NCBI GenBank assembly: GCA_017163975.1
Contig: JAFFSR010000344.1
Span: forward strand, 2,108,001 to 2,172,000
Source: Anastatus disparis
Taxonomy: Eukaryota; Arthropoda; Insecta; Hymenoptera; Eupelmidae
Direction: 5' to 3'
DNA: 64,000 bases
Position numbers and translations under genes: made by a program
Notes under the pieces: model-generated
The model's database searches: none
What the model was told of the DNA's origin: nothing
The model's input: the letters and a program-made list of their open reading frames with translations, nothing else
Part shown: piece by piece, positions 11,606 to 22,370 of the stretch
Position numbering within the stretch: the first letter of the stretch is position 1
Layout of the letters: each line of letters starts with the position of its first letter

Positions 11606-11842
11606 TTGCGTATTAATGATAATAGTGCGATGATAGACTTAGCTCTTCAAAGGTGACTGTATTAAAATAGTGACAGTAGCCTGTGTGGATGGTTAGTTGA
11701 TTGTGTGTGGTGACTTATAAACGGTTAAGTGATCATGATAAAGTAACTGCAGAATAAAGATAATAATAGTAATGTTTAAGTAGATGCATGATGGTGATAA
11801 CGTGCACGAAGAAAGGAAAATACCTGAAAATAATGTACTAAC
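11606..11842. other. Short spacer, nothing seen
   Basis: No repeat or frame recognised. Confidence 0.3.
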
Positions 11843-12232
11843 TTAAGAGGAGGTCACGTATCTCTGTCCTTTTCTAATAAAAAAATTGAGTTTTTTACAG
11901 AAACTAATAACTTGAGCAAAAAATGAAGAGAAAGCCGCATCTCGTATCAAAAAAAGCAATATTTTCTTTGATAAGAAAGAATTAATTTTATTGCTTCGTT
12001 TTCTAGAAAACCTTGAAAAACTTAAATCATAGAGGTTAGGGTGGACGATTTGGTTTTTCAAGGTTTTCTTGAGAATGAAGCAATAAAATTAATTTTTTTC
12101 TTATCAAAGAAAACATTGCTTTTTTCCATACAAGGTGCGGCTTTCTCTTCATTTTTTGCTAAAGTTATTAGTTTTTGTAAAAAAATCATTTCTTTGATTA
12201 GAAAAGGACAGAGATACACGACCCCCTCTTAA
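11843..12232. mobile_element. MITE with TTAA duplication, family GAGGAGGTC (copy 1)
   Basis: TTAA flanks a palindromic element (11847-12228) with ends GAGGAGGTCACGTATCTCTG and its complement GAGATACACGACCCCCTC. The halves share TCCTTTTCTAAT, AATAAC...GAAGAGAAAGCCGC and AACCTTGAAAAA. The two frames at 11843-12061 (minus) and 12041-12232 (plus) are mirror images generated by the palindrome, not genes. Two more copies occur, at 14586-14836 and 51405-52718. Confidence 0.85.
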
Positions 12233-12369
12233 GTCAGTACTAACATTACCAGTCGTTTTTTAGTTGATACTCAGTATATATTTTAAGACGACCTATATTT
12301 GTACATTTTTAACGTGACTTGTCCCAAGAAATATTTGGTATGGTTATGAATTTTCCCGTACTACAGGAC

Positions 12370-12485
12370 TAAATTATCCTATATTATATTAAAGTGAAAC
12401 CACTTTTTTCTCCGTTTCTCCGGTTCTCCGGTTGTCTAGTTCTGCGGTTCCCCAGTTCTCCGCCTTTGTCAAATGTGTCTAATCT
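12370..12485 (+). repeat. Fragment related to the TCCGTCTC arrays at 31-32 kb
   Basis: TATATTATATTAAAGTGAA followed by TCCGTTTCTCCGG-type units copies the junction seen at 31518-31700, in short form. Confidence 0.55.
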
Positions 12486-12539
12486 TTTGGTAATAAGAGT
12501 AGCAATTTTTATTGGGCCCTATATAATTAGTCCTCATTA

Positions 12540-14315
12540 GTCATAAGTATCTTTTTGGGTCATATTTTTCTGGGCTTTATATTTTTTGGGGCCTTATATT
12601 TTCTTGCACCCTATCTTTTTTGGGCCTTATATTTTTTTGGGCCTCATATCTTTCTTTGACTTTATATTTTCTTGGGCTCTATATTTTTTGGGCCCAATAT
12701 TTTTTCGATATTTATATATTATTAGGCTTTATATTTTTTTAGGACCAATATTTTTTAGACCCAAAAGTTTTTCGTAAATTAATATTTTCTTAGGTTTTAT
12801 AATTTTTTTGGGTACTTTTTGGGTATATTTTGCTCAGCTCTATTTTTTGGGCCTTATATTTTCTTGCGCTCTATATTTTTTTGGGCCCAATATTTTTTTT
12901 TTAATTTATATTTTATTGGGTTCTATAATTTTTTTGGGTCCTATATTTTATTTAGCTCTATATTTTTTTGGGCCTTATATTTTTATGGGCCTTATATTTT
13001 TATGGGCCCAATATTTTTTTCGTCTCTATAGTTTTTTAGGCTCTATATTTTTGGGTCTTATGTTTTTTTAGGCCCCAAACTTTTTTTTGACTTTATACTT
13101 TCTTGGGCTCTATATTTTTTGAGCCCAATATTTTTTCGATTCTTATATATTATTGGGCTCTATATTTTTTTATGATCAATATTTTGTTGGGCCCAATTTT
13201 TTCTTAAAATTATTATTGTCTTGGGTTTTATAATTTTTTTGGGTACTATATTTTATTTAGTACTATTTTTCTGGTCCTTATATTTTTCAGGCTCTACATT
13301 TTTTTTAGTCTTATTTTTATTGGGCCTCATATTCTTTTTGGGCCTTATATTTTCTCGGGCTCTATATTTTTTGGGCCCAATATTTTTTCGATTCTTATGC
13401 ATTTTTGGGCTCTAAATTTTTGGGCCTAATATTTATTTAATTCTTATACATTCCTGTGCTCTATATTTTTGGGCCCAATATTTTTTTTGAAATTTATATT
13501 TTCTTGGATTCTATGATTATATTGGGTCCTATATTTTATTTAGTTCTATATTTTCCTGGGCCTTATACTTTTCGAGCCCTACTTTTGTTTGAGTGCTATT
13601 TTCTTTGGGCCTTATATTGTCTTGGGTTCTAATTTTTTTGAGCCAAATATTTTCTCGATTCTTATATGTTCTCTGGCTCTATATTTTTTTGAAATTCATA
13701 TTTTTTTGGGTTCTATAATTTTTTTGGGTCCTATATTTTATTTAGCTCTATTTTTCTGGGCCTTATATTTTTTAGGTTCTACATTTTTTTGTGTCTTATT
13801 TTTTTTAGACCTCATTATTTTCGGCCTCTTATTTCTTGGCTTCCATATCTTTTTTGGTCCTATATTTCTCGAGGCCTTATATTTTTTTGGACCTACTTTT
13901 TTTTAAGTCATTTTCTTTGGGCCTCATTTTGTTAAGCCTTTAATTTTTTTGGGCCATTTATTTTTCTGGGCCTTATTGTTTTTTAACTTTTTTTTGGGTT
14001 TTCATTTTTTTTAATCTTCTATTTTTTTGGGCGCAATATTTTTTTTATTATTATATTTTCTTGGTCTCTATTTTTTGGGCCCAATATTTGTCTTTTTTTT
14101 ATCCCAATATTTTTTTTATTCTTATTTTACTTGAGCTCTATATTTTTTTGATTCTTATATTTTCTTGAGCTCTATATTTTTTGGCCCAATATTTCTTCAA
14201 ATATTGTTTTTTTTTTATTTTTATGTATTCTTAGCTCTATATTTTTCTGAGCCTAATATTTTTTGGATTTTTATATATACTTTGGCTCTATATTTTGAGC
14301 TCTAAATTCTGCCAT
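12540..14315 (+). repeat. T-rich degenerate minisatellite (TTTGGGCCCTATATTTTT)
   Basis: About 1.8 kb made of irregular ~16-40 bp units built from TATATTTTTTTGGGCC, TTGGGCTCTATATTTT and GGGCCCAATATTTTTT. Several plus-strand frames rich in Phe, Leu, Ile and Gly (for example 12808-13071 and 13589-13906) arise because T-rich DNA has few stops. They carry no domain. Units drift in length and there is no obvious higher-order period. Confidence 0.85.
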
Positions 14316-14339
14316 AATAAACTAAATTAAACTTAATAT

Positions 14340-15692
14340 TTAATAATGTTCATACGGCTTTCATGTCGTACAATTGATAATGTTTTCCTGAAATCTCCTG
14401 ATGCAATTACAGCTTTACCACCTAAAGGTTGGTTCACATCGCATGAATCTTGAAAAAGATGATCAACTGCTTTAAAAGCAAATTTTGAAGTCATGGATAT
14501 TTTATCCCAAATAATTATTTGTGTTCCCTTATTTTGCTTTCTGCAGAATTAGGCTTAACATTACAAGTTGTACAATCTCTTATATTTAAGAGGACGTTTT
14601 ATCTCTCTATCCTTTTCTAATCGAAAAATGTAGGTTTTTGGAAAAACTAGTAGTTATTACTAGAAATTAATAGTTGTCCGCAACTCGTACTGTAAAAAAC
14701 AATATTTTTTCTACTGAGAACAAATTGATTCTCTAGCCTCACTCATGATTTTGTAAGTATGTCGAACTTTTTTTGAAAACGAAGCATCAAAATAATTTCA
14801 TTATTAATTAATTAATTTACTCCAGTGGCCTCTTAACGGTAGTTCAAATTTTGTATGCACGGTTTTTCCATCGACTAATGAATTTGCTGCTATAGCTGTC
14901 CAAGCTACACAGAAATAATTAATAATTATTAAGATATTTAAAATAAACTATTAAAACGTTAAGTAAATAACTTCTTCCACTTCCACCAGGTCCATCTATA
15001 AAAATATATTTTTCTTTACTTCGGTTGTTTAAACTTTTTATAGTAGAGTTGAATATTTGCCTTTGTTTATCATTTAAAGAATTTATTTTCATTTCTAATT
15101 CATTAAAAATATTATTATGATTTAAAATTGTTTGATTATTATCTTCTATAAATGTGCTTATGTTAGGTAAATTAAAATCATTTAAAGAAAATCCATTGAC
15201 TTGTAAATTATTTTTAATAACATTCAATGCAAGATTTTCCCCTACATTTTTTTCGTATTTAGGATGGTATAACTTATCTTTATATTTTTCAAATGAATTT
15301 CGTGAATTTATAGGATTATGAAAAATGCAAATGAAAGCAAACAATTCATAAAGAATATAAAGGAATTCTGTTGCAGATGCTTCTTCCAAACATCTATCCC
15401 ATTCTTCATCTTCATTAATTAATTGTTTTGCCTTAGCTGCCTCATAAAACGAATTGTACATCACATCATCAACAGTACGCAAAGCTTCAAAAGATGTAGC
15501 TCCTTTAAGATGTAATAGTAATAACCTAATAAAATAACGTTCTCTATTTTTCGGACTTACTAAGTACATTCTACTGAGTATTGGTTTTCTTTTTTTTCTT
15601 TTATTCCACTTTTTCAGTTTTTCATTAAATGTATAGAAATTTGGTATTTCTGAATATAAGTAATTTCGTGCTTCAAAATCTTCTCTTTTCAA
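14340..15692 (-). pseudogene. Helitron helicase domain (PIF1-like SF1B), interrupted
   Basis: Reading on the minus strand, 15692-14919 is a 257-codon frame ending in the Walker A region. The sequence LNDKQRQIFNSTI precedes FIDGPGGSGRSYLLN (K is usual where R stands). The homology continues in 14918-14837 with CVAWTAIAANSLVDGKTVH (motif Ia). It resumes beyond a MITE at 14585-14340: TCNVKPNSAESK, then IIIWDKISMTSKFAFKAVDH (motif II; WDE is usual) and ASGDFRKTLSIV (GDFRQ is usual). This order is that of the helicase half of Helitron replicases. A MITE, at least one frameshift and the substituted motif residues make it non-functional. Motifs beyond III are not seen; the T-rich minisatellite begins there. 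Confidence 0.9.
14586..14836. mobile_element. TTAA-flanked MITE inserted in the Helitron helicase (family GAGGAGGTC, copy 2)
   Basis: Element 14590-14832 lies between TTAA copies. It shares GAGGACGTTTTATCTCTCTATCC and CTTTTCTAATCG with the copy at 11843, but is shorter and more diverged. The helicase reading frame stops at one TTAA and continues after the other (..ELPL / NIRDCTTC..), so insertion came after the Helitron. Confidence 0.8.
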
Positions 15693-15707
15693 TTCAAAAT
15701 ATACTGT

Positions 15708-17192
15708 TCATATTGTTCCCACATTTTTTTGCATGATCATTTCTTTTTTTTCTTCTTTCAAAAATACGTTTTGTTGATTTTCTTCATGAACGCTTAGACG
15801 TTCTATAGTATGTGAAATAACATGTAAAGGATATTCTAATAATCTGTGCATTGCTTTAGGTAAACATAAGTAACAGGTATTAATGTATTGTTGGATTTCG
15901 TCATATTCATATTCAATATTTCCACGATTGATATTTTGAAAAGTGTCTTTATTTTCTGATTGAAAATCCACATTTACTTGATGTATTTTAATGTATGCAC
16001 AATCATGACCTTTATAACAGTATTTGAATAAATATTTAATGCAGTGTACAGTGGAACAAACTTCTACGTATATGTATGCATTATGTTTCAATAATAAGTA
16101 AGATTATAAGGAACAACAAATCCATTATCTGCGATTCTTTCTGTAAATTTATTTTTGAGAATTATTTTGACGCTATCATTTTTACGTTTGTATAGTAAAT
16201 ATCCATTGGATTTAAATGTTGTTGTATTATTAAATTTTCTTGGAAATTTTTCAGTACATTATTTCTTATTTTTATCCATACACGAACAATTTATATTTTG
16301 CATATCACAGGGACCACGTATCATAAATTGTTTAACAATACTATATAATTATGGATAAATATCTCTATTTGGGATTTCTGCACTTATTATTTTATCAATT
16401 TTTTGGGGGAATATCAAATTCATTATTTTTGTCTAAGAGTAAGTTGTTACTAACATACGCATATGCGGTAATCCTCGTTTTTGAAATTCAAAGTCATAAC
16501 TATATGCAACACATTTTTCTAATATTCCCATTTTTATTACTAAATTTTTGAGTTCTTCTACTTTTAATAAAATAGTTTTGTTATAATATCTGGTTTATCT
16601 ATTGCATTTTTATAAATTTTCAAGTTTTCAGTTATTTCTTTTCAATGTGGGTTACAGGTCATAGTTACAAAAAGGTCAGGTTCACCACGATAATTTACAA
16701 GTGTCATTGAGTCAATGTAAAAATTGTTTTAAAATTGTTTTAAAAATCGTGGACTTCCTGTAAAGCTTGACGGTAATATTACCATTTTTCCAATTTTTTA
16801 AGAATCTAATTTTTTTTTTGTTATGTAAATAGTCCATAACATCTTTATAACAATCACTTCTTAATACGTTTTGGTTTGTTTCGGATGAAATATAATCTGG
16901 AAGTTTCAACTTTTTCTAACGCATCATCAATGAACTGTTGAGATAATTTTCCCAAACTAAGAAATGGACTAAATTTATTTTTAACACTAAATCTATAATT
17001 ATGAAATTTCAAATTTGAAATATTAGATTTTCCAAATTTACTTTTCATATTTGGCATCCATCCAAAACCACCATTAGGATGAATAAGCGGACATGTCATA
17101 GGACATGTCATAGGACATGTCCGCTTATTCATACATTTGTATGTTGAATAATCACACTCTCCACAAAATAAGTCAATTGTTAAAAAATCCAA
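15708..17192 (-). pseudogene. Helitron Rep (HUH/Y2 rolling-circle) domain, decayed
   Basis: Four landmarks follow in Rep order on the minus strand. LGKLSQQFIDDALEKVETSR (about 16910-16975) continues into DCYKDVMDYLHNK. GEPDLFVTMTCNPH (about 16645-16690) is the conserved CNP motif. Then FEFQKRGLPHMR (about 16455-16500) is the HUH motif, where the second His is replaced by Arg. Last, IKYLFKYCYKGHD (about 16000-16050), inside the 127-codon frame 15708-16091, is the tyrosine region. Rep nicks and rejoins single strands during rolling-circle transposition. Stops and frameshifts separate the pieces, so this is a relic. Plus-strand frames at 16155-16551 are antisense shadows. Confidence 0.88.
17079..17132. 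repeat. 19-bp perfect inverted repeat with GACATGTCATAG direct repeats
   Basis: ATGAATAAGCGGACATGTC (17079-17097) is inverted at 17114-17132. The loop repeats the arm's GACATGT. It lies in the N-terminal part of the Helitron Rep frame, where it adds CPMTCPMTCP-like sequence. Confidence 0.8.
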
Positions 17193-17237
17193 AGAACAGG
17201 GAGAGAAAGGCCGAAAGAAAAAACAATTAAAATTATA

Positions 17238-17280
17238 TGTTGCAACGTTTCGTCAACATGTTTGGTTGACCTCTTCAGGC
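17238..17280 (-). ncRNA. Hammerhead-ribozyme-like core in the 3' region of the Penelope-like element
   Basis: On the minus strand, CTGAAGA (17272-17278) is followed by a stem formed by GTCAAC and GTTGAC, then by GAAAC. This matches CUGANGA - helix II - GAAA. One extra G at the base of helix II gives a bulge. Helix III would have to use CGTTGCAACA, and I cannot draw a complete helix III plus cleavage triplet. Penelope-like elements are known to carry minimal hammerhead motifs in their terminal repeats, which supports the reading. Activity is not claimed. Confidence 0.4.
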
Positions 17281-17455
17281 TAAAACAAATTTTATTTAAA
17301 CATAAAAATTACGCAAATATATAACAAAAAATATAGTATAAATACAATTGAACACCGATAAGAGAACACATACCGAAACCTAATAAGTAAAAACTATACA
17401 CTGTGAGAGTAACGGCTCACATCGTCAAATGTAAATAAATTTAACAAACCAGTCC

Positions 17456-18019
17456 CTATTTATACTCGCCGCTATGATTCTTAATACATTCAATAAGATG
17501 TTTATATATGCCTGACAAAGCCAATTTATCGGTTTTTAAATTAATCTTATTGTTAACATTATTAATAAATATCATTTCAGAAATTTTTCTCTTTTTATAA
17601 TTAGACTCTCTGTCTAGAATTTTAACATTTTCCCAATCAAAATCATGAGCCAATTCTGAAATATGTTGGGCAACTACAGTATTTTTATTTTTAAAATCCA
17701 TATGCTCTTTAAGACGAGTCTTAAGAGATCTTTTTGACTCACCCACATAACAAGCAGAACATGTTTTGCAATCAAATTTATAGACTATATCAGTAGTATC
17801 CTCTTTTTTCATTTTATCTTTACCCAACTTAATGATATTATTTAGTTTTTTGTTCAGAATTGGTCTAATACTAATGTTAAAGTTCTTTAGAGTCTTTTTA
17901 CATTGATTATATAAACGAGGAACAAACGAAATCGAAACAGAACATAACAAATTACTATTTTCACGTTGGTTTCTGTCAATAATAATATTATTGTTATTCA
18001 AAATATTATTTCTACGCAT
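17456..18019 (-). pseudogene. Penelope-like element: GIY-YIG endonuclease end
   Basis: A 187-codon frame contains IVYKFDCKTCSACYVGESKR, then LKTRLKEHM and VVAQHISELAHDFDW. The layout is Cys-rich linker, the YVG of the GIY-YIG core, R..EH and H..H. This is the usual C-terminal endonuclease of Penelope-like elements, which nicks target DNA for primed reverse transcription. It sits directly downstream (minus strand) of the RT fragment and is separated from it by frameshifts. The first GIY tyrosine is represented by VYKF. The domain looks fairly intact, but without a full RT the copy is dead. Confidence 0.88.
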
Positions 18020-18194
18020 ACGTTGATTAATACATTGGTCGACGAAATCAGATAGATAATTATTATGATACAGTAGATTCTTAATACAATTTAAGTTTTT
18101 TCCCTAAATGAAAAGTCAGTAAGATTGATCGCACGATCAACTAAATTATAAATGATATTACGTTTTAATTGTATCGTATGAAATGAATTAAAAT

Positions 18195-18626
18195 TTAAAA
18201 TGCGATTTGAATTTGTAGGTTTTTGAAACCAATTCGTAATAATAAAGTTTTTTTTTTAATTAAAGTAATATCTAAAAAATTCAATTTGTTATTAATTTCC
18301 ATCTTATGTGTGAATATAAGATTTACATTATAATCATTAAACACTTTTAACACAATATCAACATCATTCCTAAGAATACACGCAACAGAATCATCAACGT
18401 ATCTATAATAAAAAACAGGAGTAATATTGTATACATCTTTTAAGATATTCCAGCAGTCGACTTCCAAGTCATCCATAACCAAGTCAGCAAATAAAAGAGA
18501 TATAGAAGAGCCCATAAGCGTGCCGAAGATCTGTTTATAAATTTTATTATTGCAATTTAATATAGCAATTCCACTATACAATCCCTGTCCTTTAACAATC
18601 AATTTATCTTTCTCAGTCAAAACCAT
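18195..18626 (-). pseudogene. Penelope-like element: reverse transcriptase, 5'-truncated
   Basis: The 143-codon frame holds KQIFGTLMGSSISLLFADLV (GTPMGSSISP is typical) and RYVDDSVACIL with the catalytic YVDD box. LNFLDITLIKKK follows. These are the palm and thumb motifs of Penelope-like RTs. The motifs that should precede them are missing beyond 18626, so the element is 5'-truncated, as is common for this class. Between 18195 and 18019 the reading continues in other frames into the connector. Together with 17456-18019 the element covers roughly 17200-18630 on the minus strand. Confidence 0.88.
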
Positions 18627-18630
18627 TATT

Positions 18631-18866
18631 GAAAATTAAAATTCTTTTAAGAATTTTAATTCATTTCCAATGAACTTTTTCCAAAGATATTCACAAAATA
18701 ATTGTTTTTATATTAACTAATTTAATTTACTGCCTTTTTACTTCAAAAGCTGAAAAATAAAAGAAATTATGAAAAATGCTATGAATTATTTGTTATATGA
18801 TAAATAATAATAATAAAATTTGTAAAAATAATATAACGATAAAAAATAGTTATTTTCAGTAATTAT

Positions 18867-18920
<54 letters not shown>

Positions 18921-19185
18921 GGTCTGTAAAAATCATGCTAATTCTCCTCTTCATTTACAACAAGAAATATTATTATAAATTTCTCTGTAAAACATCAGGA
19001 TTTTCAGAAAAAAAATCATAAAGTTAGAACTTTTCCAAAAATTTTGAAAAATTTTCAAATTTCAAGGATGTATGGCTCTTGATTCTTCCAATCTAAATCC
19101 TTGAAAATTTTTTTACACATTTTGGGTAATAAACAGAATATATTCTCAGAGTTTCAGCGATTTTTATTTTTTTGCTCTTCCAGTT
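18631..19185. repeat. AT-rich spacer with a (TA)n microsatellite
   Basis: A TA run occupies about 18873-18917. The rest is AT-rich with no frame of note. Confidence 0.7.
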
Positions 19186-19241
19186 TGTGTGCAATGTCCC
19201 ATATATATATATATATATATATATATGGGACATTGCACACA
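19186..19241. repeat. Hairpin: 15-bp arms around (AT)13
   Basis: TGTGTGCAATGTCCC (19186-19200) and GGGACATTGCACACA (19227-19241) are exact complements. An AT run between them extends the potential cruciform to the centre. Confidence 0.85.
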
Positions 19242-19566
19242 CAGTGACAGTACACTTGCGCCGATAAATATTGACTATATTTTCATTGTATTTCAAAATT
19301 TTTAATAAAGAGATGCATTAACATATATGTATCACGAAGATTATTCGAGTAAATTTTTAAATAAATCTATTTATTAGTTATTGAGGAGTTTGGGTTCCAA
19401 TATTATTTACTAATATTTTTCTATTTGGAATCAGAAATCTGAATATCTTAAAAACTAATGATTAGAATAATTTAAAAATTTAAATAAATAATCATCATGG
19501 TATATACTACAGTTTGAAAAATTTTCTGGTAAGTATACCAGTTTCCTGTAAATAATTACATGTTTT

Positions 19567-19970
19567 GGCGATGTGAAGTTACATTTATATGTAACTTTAC
19601 ATCGCTGAGCGTAGGTCCTACTATGATCACGGTATTTTCCCCGTGCTTAGCAGTGTGATGTTTCAATATCAACATGGCTGTCCGGTAAAAATACATGACA
19701 TACGTGAACTTTTGCGACAATAGAAACACAATTTAAACACAATAAGAAATATTTTATTCTTATTAATTGATGTTTAACATAAAATTATTAAATAATCTTT
19801 TCAAATTTCATAGTGTCATGAGTAATAAACGTTCAACGTATATTTTTTATTAAATGATATCGAATGCAGGTTAGAAACGATGGATTATGTAATTTTACCG
19901 GTTTTCATGTGTATTTAACACGCTCAGCAAGGGTCTCGATACTTACCATGCTCAGCGATGTAAAGTTCCG
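19567..19970. mobile_element. ~400 bp MITE-like element, ends AACTTTACATCGCTGAGC
   Basis: AACTTTACATCGCTGAGCG near 19593 is inverted as GCTCAGCGATGTAAAGTT at 19950-19967. The left end has a second, inverted copy of the same word (GGCGATGTGAAGTTACAT at 19567), forming a local hairpin. I could not settle the target duplication. Confidence 0.6.
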
Positions 19971-20787
19971 AAAAATTTTTCACTGAGTACAAGTTAATAC
20001 ATTCCTTTTGTGGAAATTCAGAAATAGAATAGAAAGACATCAGTTAAATATGACAGTTAATTTTTATATCTTCTCATAGTAAAATATAATCAAACTTTGA
20101 CAACAAATTCAACATAATAAAATAATTGTACTTTCAATGATCATATTTAATACAAATTTTAGAGTGATATTACAGAATATTATTTTTTTCCGTATTTATA
20201 ATAAATGTTTCGCAAATAACAAGTAAATTTTCTTTTGAAATGTTTACATTTTCAGGGGAAATTTCACTTCCATCTAGACAGTTCATAAATATGAATTCAT
20301 AATTATAGACATAATAAGAAAAAATTATTCATATTTCATATAATTTCAAAGTTTATTTCATAAAAATTATGTTCAAACGATATTAAAAAAAATATTTTTA
20401 TATTATGTAATGATAATTTTTCAAATGAGGTAATTTGATGTATTTTAAAAATTATTATGTTTCTCTTATTAAAAATATTATTGCTTTAATAAAATGAATT
20501 TTAATATATTTAATTGTTAACAATTTTTATATTAATGACAAATTATTTAAATACTAACACGTGTACAAATGAAAATGTAATTGAGGTTAAATGTATGTTA
20601 TTTATAAAAAATTGTTCACAAGTAACTTTTTGAATAATATATTTTCATGAAAACTAATTTAAATACCTTATTTTCTGAATGATCACTAAATAAAATTTTA
20701 ATTTAATAAATTTAGTCATACAATTATAAATATATAATATTTATATAACTGTTCATCAAATAAAATTATTATTTTTTTAATATCTAT
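19971..20787. other. AT-rich DNA without recognisable gene
   Basis: No frame, hairpin or repeat worth naming. Confidence 0.4.
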
Positions 20788-22370
20788 CTATATTATAAAA
20801 GATTTTCGCCGCTGCCGCTGTCAGTCTCTCAAAATCCTCCCTTAACTTCTCCTTTTTACTGATAAATTTAGCTAATTTATGGTGAATTCTACCTAATTTA
20901 TCGTAAATTTCAGCTAATTTATTGTGAATTTTAGCTAAAAATTTCACTTTTTAGCTAATTTTAACTGATTTATTGAGAATTTTAGCTAAAAATTTCATTT
21001 TCTAGCTAATTTTAGCTGATTTATTGAGAATTTAAGCTAATTTATATTAATTTTAGCTAAAATTTTAATTTTTTGCTAAGTTTAACTAATTTATTGTGAA
21101 TTTTAGCTAAAATTTTAATTTTTTATTTTAAATCTGATAAATCAGGTCAATTTGATTTCAATTATTATAAGATTTTTTTTAGCTAATTTTAGCTGATTTA
21201 TTGAGAATTTTAGCTAAAAATTAAATTTTTTAGTTAACAATGAGAGTACTTGACCTGCGGGAAACGGATTCGACTAAAACTGCGGGATATGATTTTTTGA
21301 CGAAAAAAAAATAAACCCGAGTTTTTTCTTTTTTTTGAATGGGCCCCATGGACGAAGATGAAGACATTTTTTCGAAAATATAATAAAAAGGAGCATCTAT
21401 AAGATCTTGAATAACCAAACAACTAAGACTCTTACAAAAAAATGTATGGATAATAAAATAAAGAACAGATGCTATGCTTTAATTTAAGCTTAGTTGCATC
21501 AAAAAGGCTCCTATGGTTTAAAAGTGACAGGCGATTAGAATATTCTAATAAAATAGCGTAAAAAATTGATGATATGTTACGTGCTAAAAATTTAACAAAT
21601 ATGTTGTAATTTTTCATTAGGCACAACTTTTAAACCACAGAGGCTTTTTTAGTACAACAAAGTTTAAATTGAAGCATCTAATCTGTACTTTGTTTTATTT
21701 TCTATATATATTTTTGTAAGAGTCTTAGTTATTTAGTTATTCAAGATCTTGTAAATGCTCCTTTTTATTATATTTTCAAAAAAATGTCTATATCTCCGCA
21801 TATGTGGCCTATTAAAAAAAAGAAAAAACACGGTCTCATTTTTTTTCATTAAAAAATCATATTTTGCAGCTTCAGCCAAATCCGTTATCCGAAGGTCGGG
21901 TATTCTCCTTGTAAGTTTAGCTAATTTATTGTGAATTTTATTTAAAATTTTAATTTTTTTACTCAAAATCTGATAAATGAGGTCAATCTGATTTAAATTA
22001 TCATAAGATTTATTTTTCTTTTTATATTATAAAAGATTTTAGAAATTTACAAAATGAAAATATTTGTTTATGCCAGATAAATGAAATAAGGATTGAGCCT
22101 TTAGAAGTTAGGAGGTGATTCTCGGTGCATAATGCGAAAGAAAGATCGGCTGGAGATGGTGACCATAACAGCGTCTAATATGCGCTGTATAAATAAATAT
22201 TTATATCATATGTTATATTTTATATTATGTGTACATTATTAATTATTCAAATATAAAAAATGTATAAATGTATATAAGTATATGAATATAAAATTATTAC
22301 AAGGGATTATAAACATTATAAAATCTATGTATTAAATTAAAAAGGGGGGTTGGTGAGCGAAGCGAGCAGG
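20788..22370 (+). mobile_element. Non-autonomous Helitron-like element with GCTAATTT tandem repeats
   Basis: It starts TCTATCTATATTATAAAAG followed by GCCGCTGCCGCTGTC. A block of ~55-bp diverged tandem units built on TTTATTGAGAATTTTAGCTA (20865-21230, resumed at 21915) follows. It ends with a GC hairpin, GAGCGAAGCGAGC, near 22352. A TC start with a TATATTATAAAAG context and a short GC hairpin at the end suit Helitrons. Similar starts lie at about 22018, 22377 and 22620. A MITE interrupts it at 21238-21911. It has no helicase, so mobility would need a partner. Confidence 0.55.
21235..21914. mobile_element. 674 bp MITE with TAA duplication, inside the Helitron-like element
   Basis: CAATGAGAGTAC (21238) and GTATTCTCCTTG (ending 21911) are imperfect inverted ends next to TAA on both sides. 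About 195 bp of inverted similarity follows, including ACATTTTTTCGAAAATATAA, AGATCTTGAATAAC and AAGACTCTTAC. A 3-bp TAA duplication suits PIF/Harbinger; that assignment is inferred. The minus-strand frames at 21230-21626 and 21733-21966 derive from it and show no domain. Confidence 0.7.

Noticed and set aside
12586..13906. Phe/Leu/Gly-rich frames that look like membrane proteins
   Set aside because: Products of the T-rich GGGCC minisatellite; hydrophobicity follows from TTT/TTG codons.
16155..16551. Plus-strand 66-67 codon frames
   Set aside because: Antisense to the Helitron Rep, whose motifs are on the minus strand.
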